A stretch of DNA of 64,000 nucleotides from Bradyrhizobium sp. sGM-13 (GCF_018398875.1 NZ_JAGWDK010000028.1:1-64000), one strand, 5' to 3'. Positions 1-8,929 are shown, counted from the stretch's first letter. The notes: generated by a model not told the origin, from the sequence alone. Program-made: numbers and translations.

Positions 1-2
1 CG

Positions 3-140
3 GATCGTTCACTTGCTCTGGATCGGATGGCGCTTCATGGCATCTTGGCGACCACGGTGCGCCAGATGCTGCTGGAATGGGCGGTATGTCTGCATGATCC
101 GCTTTTGACGCAAAAAGTTCAGCAGCTTCTATCGTGATCT
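3..140 (+). CDS. 3' end of an unidentified CDS
   Basis: The frame starting at base 3 is open from the window edge to a TGA at 138-140 and encodes about 45 residues (contains LDRMALHGILATT and ends QLLS). The 5' end may lie outside the window, or translation could start at the internal ATG at 27. I do not recognise the family. The composition is protein-like, but the piece is too short to be sure. It could be a transposase or regulator tail. Confidence 0.3.
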
Positions 141-253
141 GGGTTGCCCCGGGGCGCCTTGAGACGTCCGGACGCAGGCTCGCGTGAAGCGAGCCCGCGC
201 GGCATCGGCCTTGCGGCGTCGATCCTGACGCAGACATGGTACCTGGGGCTCCC

Positions 254-966
254 TCAGAACGTCCCTTCAATCGGGATGATCGAAACCAGTTTCGGCAGCT
301 TGCCTCTTAGCGCGCGCTCGATTTCGCCGCGGCCATCGCGTAATTCGGGTTCGATGAAGGGAAGGCCAAGAGCTCGGTAGATGTCCTCCTCCTTGGCGGC
401 GATCACGGTTCGGCCTTTGTGGAGCCCGTGCACCTCAAGCCTCATGCCCTTCGTGTCGGCGAGAGACCGGAGCCCTTCCAAATGATCGGCCGATCCGGTG
501 GCCTGGAGGAGCAGAGCGCCCAAGTGCTTGCGGTCGGCCACGTAAACCTTCAGGCCCGACGAATCCCGGATGGTCGGTTCTTTCCGAAACCGGCGTTTCT
601 GCCACCAGGGCGAGCTCTCCGACGAGCTCGCAGCTCCGTCTCAAGTCGCCGGCTATAGTCACGTGCTTCAGTTCGGGTTGTGTCTTCTCGAGAGTTTTCT
701 TCGAATGCTCGAGCAGGGCGGCGGCGCGATGCAGATGAAGCAGCCCCGCGCTGCCCTTTGCAGTTTCGAGATTGTGCAGGATCTTCGTCTGCACTGCCTC
801 ACCGAGCCCCTTGGCCTTCTTGATCCGGTCTTGCTTGGTAGTTGCTTTCAGTTCGTCAAGCGAGGTGATGCCAAGATCCTTGTAGAGGCGCAGGACCTTG
901 TCCGGGCGCAGCCCCGCCATGGTAGCAATTCCAGGACCCCTGCGGGAATCTCCTCCCGGACCTTTC
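254..966 (-). pseudogene. DNA polymerase X family (PolX) internal fragment, frameshifted
   Basis: Read on the minus strand, 966 to about 600 encodes a helix-hairpin-helix and polymerase-X segment (GLRPDKVLRLYKDLGITSL, then RIKKAKGLGEAVQTKIL and HVTIAGDLRRSCELVGEL). The match continues in another frame from about 550 to 254 (ADRKHLGALLLQATGS, then EEDIYRALGLPFIEPELR). This is the order expected for bacterial PolX. The first HhH region and the whole C-terminal PHP domain are absent, and at least one frameshift splits the rest. Intact PolX is a repair polymerase; this fragment cannot work. It lies head to head with the gene at 1003, whose upstream region it overlaps. Confidence 0.75.
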
Positions 967-1002
967 CCGCGCTGGTTTCTGTGCCCAGAGGGAGGACCTG
1001 CA

Positions 1003-1374
1003 ATGAAGTGGTGTGCCCGCTGCGACAACTGTCATTGGGTGTGCGAGGAGCATCCGGACCAGCCGTGGTTAGGCGCGCGCGCCTGTACCTGTGGCGCTGC
1101 CGGAGCGGCATGCCCGGTCTGCAATCAATCCGATGAGTCCACCGCGCCGGATCTTCCCGAGGGATTTCAGGCGGATGTCGAAAGCTCTCAGCAGTTGCCG
1201 CGCTACACCGGCGTCGACATGGAGGATCCGAACCGGCCGGAGATCGAGCATTTCGGCAACTGCCCGGTTTGCGGCGCCCTGGTTGACATGCGCGACCTCG
1301 GCCAGGTGATGGCGCATATGCACGGCGAGCAGCCGCTCGATCTAACGGGTAAGCCAAAGTCAGATGAACAATAG
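1003..1374 (+). CDS. hypothetical cysteine-rich (zinc-ribbon-like) protein
   Basis: This 123-residue protein has several CxxC pairs: CARCDNCHWVCEEH near the N-terminus, CTCGAAGAACPVCN at about 27-40, and NCPVCGALVDMRD near residue 90, followed by an MAHMHGE stretch. These suggest two or three small zinc-binding ribbons. I chose ATG 1003 over an upstream in-frame start because a GGGAGG Shine-Dalgarno sits 9-15 bases upstream and the protein then starts at the first CxxC. It appears to be a rhizobial hypothetical protein; its function is unknown. It may be a stand-alone gene left between remnants. Confidence 0.6.
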   Translation: MKWCARCDNCHWVCEEHPDQPWLGARACTCGAAGAACPVCNQSDESTAPDLPEGFQADVESSQQLPRYTGVDMEDPNRPEIEHFGNCPVCGALVDMRDLGQVMAHMHGEQPLDLTGKPKSDEQ

Positions 1375-1398
1375 ATCGCGCGAAGCGCTGGTGGAAAC

Positions 1399-1485
1399 TC
1401 AGCGCATCTCTCGTATGAGAGCGAAGGCGACCGCGGCAAGTACGACCAGGGCGGCAAAACCGGCGATCCAGTAGATGATATCCAT
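1399..1485 (-). CDS. putative 28-aa single-pass membrane protein
   Basis: ATG at 1485-1483, stop at 1399-1401. The product is one hydrophobic helix (IIYWIAGFAALVVLAAVAFAL) with a short basic C-terminus (IREMR). In size and shape it resembles accessory micropeptides such as KdpF or CcoQ-like subunits, but no partner gene is nearby. A GAGGGCGG stretch lies 17-24 bases upstream, rather far for a ribosome site. Inferred from hydropathy only. Confidence 0.4.
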   Translation of the reverse strand: MDIIYWIAGFAALVVLAAVAFALIREMR

Positions 1486-1719
1486 GGCCCGAAACGCGCC
1501 GCCCTCGCCGAACGTTCCTCGTCAGACCGTCGATACGCGGACCTTTGCGGGTAGACAACATTGACCCAGGCGTGCTGGACTGCATGCGAGGCGGCCTGGC
1601 CTCTATGCCCCCAAAGCCCCGAAGGCAGGTCATCCTCCTTCCGTCGCCGGTCGCTCGCGCTGGGCGGCCGGCGCGGACTGGAGCTTCTGTCAGCGCGAAG
1701 CGCTCGCTACCCACAAACG

Positions 1720-1800
1720 GAATGGCCGCAGCTTGCTCTGTGGCTTACCGGTCAGATTATGCTTGTCCGTGCTGAAATGCTTCACCTCGGCTGCTGGCAC
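1720..1800. repeat. dispersed repeat, copy 1 (GGCCGCAG...TTGCTCTG family)
   Basis: The stretch around 1727-1800 (GGCCGCAGCTTGCTCTGTGG then an ACCG..C block and GTGCTGAAAT) resembles 5099-5172 (GGCCGCAGATTGCTCTGCGG, ACCGAC, GTGTTGAAAT). Each copy lies just downstream of a run that could encode a small protein. It may be a terminator-bearing intergenic repeat. The extent is approximate. Confidence 0.35.
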
Positions 1801-1838
1801 CAGCAATAGCAAGCGGGCACTATTTCTGCTCCGGGAAA

Positions 1839-1958
1839 TTACGGAGCGGCAGCGTCACAGGACCACAAGATCATGAACGCTGAAACGACGGCGAGCCACA
1901 TCACCGCGGTGATGAAAATGGCGGCAACCCAACCAGGGCCTCGGCGCCGATACGTCAT
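1839..1958 (-). CDS. putative 39-aa membrane micropeptide
   Basis: ATG at 1958-1956, TAA at 1839-1841. The peptide starts with a basic patch (MTYRRRGPG), follows with one long hydrophobic helix (WVAAIFITAVMWLAVVSAF) and ends SCDAAAP. The positive-inside pattern argues for a real N-in single-pass membrane protein. There is no clear Shine-Dalgarno and no neighbour that explains it. No family is recognised. Confidence 0.4.
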   Translation of the reverse strand: MTYRRRGPGWVAAIFITAVMWLAVVSAFMILWSCDAAAP

Positions 1959-2174
1959 GCAAATGGCCAATCAAAAAGAGGCCAAGCGTGACTCGGAGTT
2001 TGCGTTTGTCAACCGAGCGACCTGACAGCCGGCGGGGCGGCGTCTCGGTTTGCTGCCCATGCCGAAACGATTATGTCGGGTATGTTGCAGACCCGACAAA
2101 CAAACCAGATTAATTGTTGTGGCGGGAAAGGGGGCTTTCACCGGAGTCGCTCCCAGCCCCCTTCGGGGTTGGAT

Positions 2175-2303
2175 ATGCGTATGTTCCCGGAATCGATAAA
2201 ACGTCCCGCTTGTAAGCGGTGCGGCACTCGAACCGCGCTCGTAACGCATCGAACCAGAGGGCACAGGGCTCGAAAGCCGGATATTTACGTGCCCGAACTG
2301 TGA
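2175..2303 (+). pseudogene. degenerate small zinc-ribbon ORF
   Basis: A 42-codon ORF (ESIKRPACKRCGTRTALV, then a basic stretch ending DIYVPEL) resembles the short rhizobial proteins with two CxxC knuckles. Only the first CxxC (CKRC) is present here; the second has been lost. Probably a decayed copy. Nothing else convincing is seen in 1975-2455. Confidence 0.25.
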
Positions 2304-2455
2304 GTCCACACCGGGCACGTTGTTGTTGACCCTATCGGGTTGGTGACATGGTGCACATCTCGCTATGTCATTGACAATCGAAGCTTCGTTGCCGCGGATC
2401 TTGTGATACTGCGCGACCATTCGTCACCGCATGACCGACTTCCTGCCGATTCAGG

Positions 2456-4414
2456 TCAATCTCCCGGATCACATACGGTGCGCCCACGCAACTCTGTTTT
2501 GCCGGCAAGACACCATCGTACCACAGTCATCTTGCTGAGGCCCAAACGGCTTGCTGCCTCATGCAGGATCAGATCCCCACGTTCGGCGCGTTCGCCATCT
2601 CGGTAAACAGGAATGTTGTGGTCGTTGCGGAAGACACAAACGCGCTGCTGGGTCCACGTGTTGCCTTTAGCCGTGCGTGTGCCAAGCCGATTGAGAACGG
2701 AGGCAATGCTCCCGTCCGGCAGCAAACGAGCCAGATCACGGATCAGCTGCTCAGTTGAAGCATTGGTCTTCCACCGATGCTGTTCGGCCCGGTTCTTCAC
2801 AACTTCGAGCATAGTATGGTCGCCGCCCTTCCAGTGCAATTTGAGGTGCAATACTACTGGCTCGACGGTGACGATGATCTCTTCAAGAACCGCTCTCAAT
2901 ATCCGCTTTCGTGTCGCAACCGAGGCTGCCGGATGGCTCCACAGGCGCTCCACGTCTGTCCCTAGTCCAAAAATCTCAGCGCGTTCTGCGTCGGTTAGAG
3001 CGGGCGGCTGTTTGGCGTGGGCGATGCGAAGATCATCCTCGAGGCGCGCCACTTCCGCAAGCCGTTCATTCCACCGCCGTTCGAGATCTCCAGCGACCTG
3101 GCGGTTTTCTGGATCAACCGCATCATATTGTCGGTGCGCGCGAGCCGCTTCATAGCGTGCCTGCCCCAGCTCCAGCTCTATGTGCTGCAGCCGCTCCCCG
3201 CCGGCTCGCTCGCGGTCCGCGATTGCTTGCAGGGCAGCGTCAAGGCCGAGAGGTGCAAACGCCGATAATACCTCGGCCGACACAACTGCATCGATTCGCA
3301 CATTGCCAAACTCAATGCACTTCGTCCGCCGTCCGTGATTAACGGTGGCGCCGTTGCAAAGGTAACGCGCAACACCCGCAGCCCATTATGGTGCACCTTG
3401 AGCTTGCGACCGCAACGTCCACAACGCAACAGGCCGACGAGCAATCCGCCACCATTGCGCACCGATCACGGCACCATCGCGCCCTTCATGTTCGCGTTCC
3501 CGTTGATGGTCCGTTGGTTGCTCTCGTAGTCCTGCCAGGAGATGTAGCCGTCGTGGTGATCACGAATCAGAACCTCCCAGTCCTTCTGCGATCGGCGCAC
3601 ATTACGGGTGACCAGCTTGCGGCCGGCTTCGATTCGCACCTGCGAACCGGTGCGACCAAATACGTACGCGCCAGCATAGGTCGGATTGGTCAGCAGCCGG
3701 TGAATCGTATTGTAGCGTGGCAGCCGCCACTCCACCATTCGGCCACGTGGACCATACACGACAATCGGCATCTTGATGCCGTTATCGCACAACCAAATCG
3801 CGACTTGGCGCACGCTGCCAAATTCCGCAAACTTGCGGAACGCTAGATGGAGCGACTTGCGCACCCGCCTGTCCGGATCCAACTCCAGCCTGTCGTCGCT
3901 GGTGCGCACGTAGCCGACGGCCACGGAGGTGTGGAGATCGCCACGCGCCGCCTTGAGGCGCAATGCTTCCTGTGAGCGCTGGCGCAAGATCGATAGTTCG
4001 AGCTCGCTGAACGTTCCCTTCATCCCTAGCAGAAGCCGGTCATTGGTGAGCTTTGGATCGCAAACGCCATCCTCGTCAATGATCAGGCTATTCACCAGCG
4101 TGCAGAACTCCAGAAGCGTGTGCCAGTCGCGGCCATTCCGGGCCAGGCGGGAAGCCTCAATGGCCAGCACAGCGCCGGCGCTTCCGGTGCAGATCGCGGC
4201 TAGCAAGCGCTCAAAGCCTGGACGCGCTGTGCCGCCCCCCCGAGCGACCAAGGTCGTCGTCGATGACGCTTTCCCAGCCAAGCAGCCGTGCGCGAGTTGC
4301 GAGCGCGTACTGACGCGGACGGCTCTCAGGATTATTGACGAGTTGGTCCGGGGTCGATTGCCGCACATAGACATAGGCGCTGCGTGACAAATGATCAGGC
4401 GTTATCTTATTCAT
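2456..4414 (-). pseudogene. large serine recombinase, frameshifted
   Basis: Minus-strand reading gives a large serine recombinase in pieces. 4414-4211 holds the N-terminal catalytic start (SRSAYVYVRQSTPDQL; the nucleophile Ser lies in VRQST). 4210-3466 holds the rest of the resolvase domain (VLAIEASRLARNGRDWHTLL) and the recombinase domain (LLTNPTYAGAYVFGR). 3462-3330 holds the zinc-ribbon start (LLRCGRCGRKL), and 3301-2456 holds the coiled-coil and C-terminal DNA-binding part. At least two frame changes (near 4210 and 3340) break it. Such enzymes mobilise islands and transposon-like units. The companion gene just upstream overlaps its start, as in related rhizobial elements. Confidence 0.85.
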
Positions 4415-4890
4415 TGTCCGCCTCCGGCACCTTTGGGCGGGCGGTGCTGCATGCGTCGAGAAGAAGTTTGAGCAGACTTGTGACTTCCAAACGAACCAGC
4501 GGATCGAGCCGCTGGTGCTGGACTGTGCCTGCCGTGATCGCCAGCAGATCGAGCTGTCGCCATCGTTGTTCCATCATCACCTCCAACCGTCCGACTCGCT
4601 CCAGACGACGGTGACGACGATACGCGCTGTGCATCAATGAGGCCGCGAAGTTCGCGTAACGAATCCAAGGAAAGCCGAGGGACTTCAACCGTCGGCAGTA
4701 TCGCGGCGGAGTTCTCAGTCATCCAGGCCGGGAGCAAGGCGCGAGAGCCGTCGGGCTGTTCACTCACGAAGTGAAGGCGAGCCCCGTGAATGACTCGCCT
4801 CAAAGCGATGACGCGCTCACCGGCGCGTGGATGATGTCGATATTGAATGACAACTTCGAACGGACGTTCTTGGGTGCTATGTCGTGTGCT
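4407..4890 (-). pseudogene. DUF5372-like companion gene(s) of the recombinase, frame broken
   Basis: The segment 4870-4620 encodes a sequence of the kind found beside rhizobial serine recombinases (FEVVIQYRHHPRAGERVI, HFVSEQPDGSRALLPAWMTE, RELRGLIDA). From about 4610 the plausible protein continues in another frame (RRHRRLERVGRLEVMMEQRW to PKVPEADNE) and ends at 4407, overlapping the recombinase start by 8 bases. So either two small genes are adjacent or one was split by an indel. The tight overlap suggests translational coupling with the recombinase in the parent element. The function is unknown. Confidence 0.5.
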
Positions 4891-5005
4891 CGTCGGAAGC
4901 GTGCAAGGGCTGGCTCTCAAGCGAACTCAAGCCTCCGGTCTAAGCCGCGTCGGAACGATTGTCGGGGAAACGCATTGCCGTGGCAACGCTCCAGAGACCC
5001 CTCGC

Positions 5006-5089
5006 ATGGACCACGCCTTCCTCGCCCTCACCGCCACCGGATTCGCCCTGCTAATCGTGTCGTGTGCCGCTGCGCTGGCGCTGCACTGA
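5006..5089 (+). CDS. possible 27-aa membrane micropeptide
   Basis: ATG 5006 to TGA 5089 encodes MDHAF followed by one uninterrupted hydrophobic helix (LALTATGFALLIVSCAAALA). A strong hairpin follows 9 bases after the stop. No good Shine-Dalgarno is visible. Support is the hydrophobic composition and the terminator-like hairpin only. Confidence 0.25.
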   Translation: MDHAFLALTATGFALLIVSCAAALALH

Positions 5090-5098
5090 AAGCAAAAC

Positions 5099-5120
5099 GG
5101 CCGCAGATTGCTCTGCGGCC
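5099..5120 (+). terminator. hairpin, possible terminator or repeat unit
   Basis: GGCCGCAGA, loop TTGC, TCTGCGGCC: a perfect 9-bp stem. No U-run follows directly. The same motif in weaker form is at 1727-1746, so it is also part of the repeat family noted there. Confidence 0.4.
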
Positions 5121-5570
5121 CACCGACTAAAATAATTCTGCCGTGTTGAAATCGCCGTCCTCGGTGCTGTAGATACTAAAGCTCAGCTCTGTTTCAGTTT
5201 CATTTCGTCGCTACCCCGTATGACTACGGGAATTATGCGCCGGCTCGCCGGGAACGATCGCCGGCGGTGCGCACTCGCTCCACCGCGTGTCCGTGGAAGT
5301 AGCGGCACGCGTTCGGACGGCCCCAATCGAACTTGCCTGGCGCAGGCTGGGGCTATCTTCCAACCGCCGTTGGACCTCGAGGGCAGCGAGGCCTTGGACC
5401 GAACCGTGCCAGCCCGATTGGTGATTGGCGGCCTGATGTAATAAGTTCGGGTCAATTGCACCCGGTAAGGTGGACAACAAAGGTTCATGCAACGCGCGCG
5501 TTCCGTTCCTCCGTGAATTTTAGCCATTCCGTATTTCTGATTAGGCCACTGAGCCCGGAAACAGGCAGTA
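5121..5570. other. intergenic stretch, no supported gene
   Basis: ORFs on both strands here are rich in Arg, Pro and Ser, and none has a recognisable motif or ribosome site. It ends at the left target duplication of the IS5-family element. Confidence 0.5.
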
Positions 5571-5574
5571 CTAG

Positions 5575-6859
5575 CAGTCCGCTGAAAAACCATGAAATGG
5601 AGAGTTTTTTTATTCTGGCCGGTCGTTGTTGGGGCGACGCGGCGGAGTTGGATGTAAATTTCTAGCCTGGTGTTGGGTGCACCTGACGCGGGGTGGCTAA
5701 GCGGCAAGCAGTTTTGGAATGCGGATCAGGTTATAGGCGATCAGATTGAGCAGGAAGTCGGCGGCGACGCGAGCGATGCCACGATGCTTGGTCTTGCGCA
5801 TGGTGCCATGCTGCTTGCCCCATCCGAAGATGCACTCGACCATCGCCCGGCGCGATTGCGACATGCCGTACCCCGGATGCCGCGTGGTTCGTTCGTCGAT
5901 GGCGCTGTTGCGGTTCTTGCCGGTTTTGGTGACGGCCTGGTTCTGTGTCACATGTGGCGTCACGCCGATGGCGCGAAGATTGGCGACATGATCGGCGGTA
6001 TCGTACGCCTTGTCCTCGCCGGCCGTGATGCGGCGGCCTGCGGCTTTGCGTCTCGCCTTCAGCATGGTCTCCGAAGCCCGGCGTTCGGCGGTGCCATTGG
6101 CATGCGTGACCCTGCCGGCCACCGCCAGCCCATGCCGGTTCTCCATGGTGGCGTGGCCCATATAGCAAAGCTTGGCCTCCCGTCCGGCCGCCTTGCGATA
6201 AAGCCGGCTGTCCGGGTCGCTGGTACTCGCATGAGTGTCGTTCTTGCGCTTCTGGCCGTGGAAGTTGGCGCCGTCATCATCGTCGCCGCTGCCGTCTTTG
6301 GGGCGAAAACTCTTCTGTGAAGCCCAGGCCTCGATCAGCGTTCCATCCACCGAGAAGTGCTCGTCCGACAGCAGCGGCTTGACCTGCGGATGGTTCAGAA
6401 GCCTGGTCATGAACTTCGTGAACACATCGCCGTTCTGCAGCCGCTCCCGGTTCTTGGTGAAGGTGGTCGGGTCCCAGACCGGATCGTCCGGCGACAGTCC
6501 CACGAACCAGCGATACAAAAGATTGTAGTCCAGTTGCTCCATCAACTGGCGTTCCGAGCGGATGCCGTAGAACACCTGCAGCAGCAAGGCGCTCAGCAAT
6601 TGCTCCGGAGGGATCGAAGGACGTCCCTCGCTGGCGTAGAGCCTCCCAAGGCTGCGGTTCAAATCACTCAAAACATCCCGGACGAGTTCCCGGACCTTCC
6701 GCAGCGGATGGTTCGCTGGCACCCGCTTATCCGGCGCAATGTACGAAAACAGTCCGCCCTGATCCGTAAACCTGCCCCGCATGATCATCTCCGCCGATTC
6801 GAGATGATCAAGTGAATCATCAAGCCCCCTCCGTGGCGAGGGGGTTCTTCAGCAGACTG
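5575..6859. mobile_element. intact IS5-family insertion sequence, 1285 bp
   Basis: Imperfect terminal inverted repeats are visible: left GCAGTCCGCTGAAAAACC from 5575, right (reverse complement ending at 6859) GCAGTCTGCTGAAGAACC, 16 of 18 identical. Both ends are flanked by CTAG (5571-5574 and 6860-6863). This is a 4-bp target duplication matching the YTAR preference known for the IS5 group. One full transposase gene fills the element. Clean ends and an open gene suggest a recent insertion. Confidence 0.9.
5697..6788 (-). CDS. IS5-family transposase
   Basis: The 363-residue protein has an N-terminal DUF772-type helical domain (residues ~20-100: RPSIPPEQLLSALLLQVFYG) and a DDE_Tnp_1 catalytic fold. 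The likely DDE triad is D148 (SVDGT), D259 (AGEDKAYDT) and E318 (RAMVECIFGWGK). It ends ...NLIRIPKLLAA, the usual C-terminus of this family, so it looks full length. An acidic insertion (DGSGDDDDG) lies at about 165-173. It catalyses cut-and-paste movement of the surrounding element. Confidence 0.92.
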   Translation of the reverse strand: MIMRGRFTDQGGLFSYIAPDKRVPANHPLRKVRELVRDVLSDLNRSLGRLYASEGRPSIPPEQLLSALLLQVFYGIRSERQLMEQLDYNLLYRWFVGLSPDDPVWDPTTFTKNRERLQNGDVFTKFMTRLLNHPQVKPLLSDEHFSVDGTLIEAWASQKSFRPKDGSGDDDDGANFHGQKRKNDTHASTSDPDSRLYRKAAGREAKLCYMGHATMENRHGLAVAGRVTHANGTAERRASETMLKARRKAAGRRITAGEDKAYDTADHVANLRAIGVTPHVTQNQAVTKTGKNRNSAIDERTTRHPGYGMSQSRRAMVECIFGWGKQHGTMRKTKHRGIARVAADFLLNLIAYNLIRIPKLLAA

Positions 6860-6863
6860 CTAG

Positions 6864-7244
6864 ATCCCGGCGCACCACCGCGTGGGCATCATCCAAGCAG
6901 CCGCACGAGCACCGCCGCCCTCATCGCGATTGTGAGCCTGCAGACCGCAGCTGCTGGATAAGCGAGTCAAAAGCGGTCACGGTCTATACATCAGTATCAT
7001 TGAAGGGCCGAGCGCGATCGGCTTTATGGTGCCGCAAGGATCCTTGACGGGCCACCGGGCCTTAGGGCTCGCGCGCTTGTCATCCACCTCGTTTGCTTGC
7101 CCCTGCCGACTTCACCGGCAGGGGTTCGCGTTTGTGGTCTCTGCATCCAAACCCACGGATAAGCCCGCTGGTGACCCATGTTTAGCCTACGTCGTGGGTC
7201 ACGGGGATGATTCGCCATGCCGGCGTGAGCCAGCTGGCTTGAAT
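6864..7244. other. intergenic stretch, no supported gene
   Basis: Between the right target duplication of the IS and the cold-shock gene I see only low-quality ORFs. A GCCGGTGAAG/CGGCAGGGG-type inverted repeat near 7100-7125 is weak. Confidence 0.45.
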
Positions 7245-7448
7245 TCACCCGATTCTTAGATTTTCCGCGGACGTTTTGCCTCGGTTGCTCATTTCTTCAT
7301 AGCTCACCTTGGCACCCTCATTGAGGCTGCTCAGGCCGGCTTTCTCAACAGCTGAAATGTGCACGAAAACATCCTTGCCGCCGCTGTCGGGCTGGATAAA
7401 TCCATATCCCTTAGTTACGTTGAACCACTTTACCGTACCTGTCGCCAC
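7245..7448 (-). CDS. cold-shock-domain protein (CspA family)
   Basis: The 67-residue protein is a single cold-shock OB-fold. RNP1 is KGYGFIQPD and RNP2 is VFVHISAVE, both clear, and the length matches CspA (about 67-70). It starts at GTG 7448 (VATGTVKWFN), with a GGGAG Shine-Dalgarno about 8 bases upstream. The upstream in-frame extension is not protein-like. Such proteins bind single-stranded nucleic acids and melt RNA structure in the cytoplasm. RNP1 has one change from the usual KGFGFI (F to Y), which is conservative. It stands alone. Confidence 0.92.
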   Translation of the reverse strand: MATGTVKWFNVTKGYGFIQPDSGGKDVFVHISAVEKAGLSSLNEGAKVSYEEMSNRGKTSAENLRIG

Positions 7449-7709
7449 TGTCCGCACTCCCTTTTGAACCAGTGGGCGACAGCTTAGGTCTCCTGGGCAG
7501 TACACCGCAAGAGAAACCCGCCGCCGTGAATCGGGGTACGCCACGATGTAGAACACCGCAGCGGAACGTTGGCACCGAGAAATCTCATACCGGTTACTAA
7601 CTTCCCCCAACAAACCGAGACAGCCCCCTTCGATGCAAGGGCTGTCTGGCGCTAAGCTTGCGCACGCCTCCGAAATAGGTCTCGAAAGGCGGGATTGCGG
7701 ACCAGCAGC

Positions 7710-7976
7710 TCAGTAGTGGTATCGACATTGAGCGATGTCGAGTTGCTGGGTCTCGCTCTTTCCATTGAGGCGGTAAACGAGTCGATGCTCTCCGGTAATG
7801 CGCCGCGACCACCAACCCTTCAAATCATGCTTAAGGGGCTCCGGTTTCCCGAGCCCCTTATGTGGATTGCGCTTGATGTCCTTGACTAGATCGTTAATTG
7901 CTTGGAGAATTTTTGGGTCTTCCTTCTGCGATTGAACATAGTCTTGCCAAGCAAGCTCAGTCCAAGCAGTGATCAT
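7710..7976 (-). CDS. YoeB/Txe-type mRNA-cleaving toxin
   Basis: The 88-residue protein matches the YoeB family in full: start TAWTELAWQDYVQSQKEDPK, middle INDLVKDIKRNPHKGLGKPEPLKHDLKGWWSRRI, end GEHRLVYRL...QLDIAQCRYHY. The catalytic E (GKPEPL), R (SRRI), H (GEHRLVYR) and C-terminal Tyr-His-Tyr expected for ribosome-dependent endoribonucleases are present. It should be the second gene of a toxin-antitoxin pair. Upstream, only the C-terminal tail of an antitoxin remains (7986-8072). Either the toxin is silent, or an antitoxin elsewhere controls it. Confidence 0.9.
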   Translation of the reverse strand: MITAWTELAWQDYVQSQKEDPKILQAINDLVKDIKRNPHKGLGKPEPLKHDLKGWWSRRITGEHRLVYRLNGKSETQQLDIAQCRYHY

Positions 7977-7985
7977 TCCCCCCGC

Positions 7986-8072
7986 CTAGCCTGCCTTCGC
8001 TGACTCGATCAGTTCGCGCTCGATGAGTTTGCCCTCATCTGCCTCCTTGATGGCTACAGCGCTTTGCTTCAT
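7986..8072 (-). pseudogene. truncated YefM-like antitoxin (C-terminal tail)
   Basis: A 28-codon ORF, 9 bases upstream of the toxin, reads MKQSAVAIKEADEGKLIERE then LIESAKAG. The EADEGKLIERELIE segment is typical of the toxin-binding tail of YefM/Phd antitoxins. The DNA-binding N-terminal domain (about 55 residues) is missing and is replaced by SRAP-gene sequence in another frame. The tail might still wrap the toxin, but it cannot repress the operon. Likely a fusion scar. Confidence 0.55.
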
Positions 8073-8470
8073 CCCATGGCGCCGGCATCCAGACGTCACG
8101 CTCCTCAGCGGTCGCCAGGATCACGTGCATGGCCTTTGGGTGAATAGGCTCGACAACCGCGTTCGGGGCCGTCGTCAGAAAGCGTAGACGAGGTGAGGCC
8201 CGGGACCGGCTTGGATTTGTGCCGCGGTCGCCCTTGAACTCGGTCCCGATGCCGGCGCAGGCACAGAGCGGCCGATCCGCGTTTAGCGCGAACCAGACGA
8301 CATCCCTCTTCGTTTCGGGGTTCGCTTCGGGGCGCATTCGGCAAAGCCGTTGAAGGGCACGAGGCATCGGTTGTCCAGCTTGAGCCACACGCGCCAGTGT
8401 GGCGACGACGTGTTCCGGATGTTGCTCGCTGGCGGGCCGCCGGTCTGGGCGACTCAAGCCGCAACGGGTC
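8035..8470 (-). pseudogene. SRAP (YedK/HMCES) family fragment, frameshifted
   Basis: The pieces read RRPASEQHPEHVVATLAR, then in another frame LKLDNRCLVPFNGFAEC, then back to KRDVVWFALNADRPLCACAG and PNAVVEPIHPKAMHVILA up to PWDEAK. This is the order of SRAP proteins, which bind abasic sites in single-stranded DNA. The N-terminal half carrying the catalytic Cys2 is missing, and at least two frame changes are present. The C-terminus runs directly into the antitoxin remnant. Confidence 0.7.
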
Positions 8471-8638
8471 GGAGATGTGGACGAAAGAGCGCTAACGCCT
8501 GAAAACTGCGTACGCACGCGTCAAATGAAGGCTTTTCGAATTGCGTCTTGTGGCATGCTCCCTTTTTTTGCACGTCGTCCCCTGCATACGATCGGCAGCA
8601 TCGATTCCAAGCGCCGCCCACACACAAAAGGACCAAAA

Positions 8639-8929
8639 ATGAAGAATGAGAAGAAGCCAGGAAGTGATCAGGGCACGGATTTCGTCGAAATCACGATGGT
8701 CGTGAACGGTCAGCCTGTCGTCATTAAGGCCGTAGAGCAGCAGCCGCTGCATGTGGCCCGCCAAAAAGCGCTGGAGGAGACAAAGAACCTGGCTCAACCG
8801 CCCGAGAATTGGGAGATCAAGAACGAAGGGGGCGAGCTGTTGGATCCGGACAAGAAGCTAGGCGAGTTTGGATTCGGCAAGGAAGTGACGCTGTTCCTGG
8901 GTCTCAAGGCTGGCGTGGCCGGTGGCTGA
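8639..8929 (+). CDS. ubiquitin-like modifier protein ending in Gly-Gly
   Basis: The 96-residue protein has a charged N-terminal tail (residues 1-14) followed by a single beta-grasp-like domain. The pattern is FVEITMVVNGQPVVIKAV, a helix with HVARQKALEETK, then DPDKKLGEFGFGKEVTLFLGL, matching the ubiquitin order beta-beta-helix-beta-beta. The last residues are KAGVAGG, so the C-terminal Gly-Gly is exposed without processing, as needed for E1 adenylation. Start ATG 8639 has AAAGGA about 6 bases upstream. It is the first gene of a four-gene operon with E2, JAMM and E1 genes and overlaps the E2 gene by 8 bases. It probably belongs with the bacterial Ub-like families near DUF2604/multiubiquitin. 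The targets are unknown. Confidence 0.8.
   Translation: MKNEKKPGSDQGTDFVEITMVVNGQPVVIKAVEQQPLHVARQKALEETKNLAQPPENWEIKNEGGELLDPDKKLGEFGFGKEVTLFLGLKAGVAGG

Noticed and set aside
848..1714. A 288-codon minus-strand ORF opposite the zinc-ribbon gene
   Set aside because: Arg/Ser/Pro-rich composition typical of a GC-rich shadow frame; only its last part overlaps true PolX remnant sequence.
8570..8638. A sigma-54 or sigma-70 promoter for the Ub-like operon
   Set aside because: TGGCATG followed by TTTTGCAC is present near 8551-8573, but the spacing is far too long, and no convincing -35/-10 pair with 16-18 bases was found.
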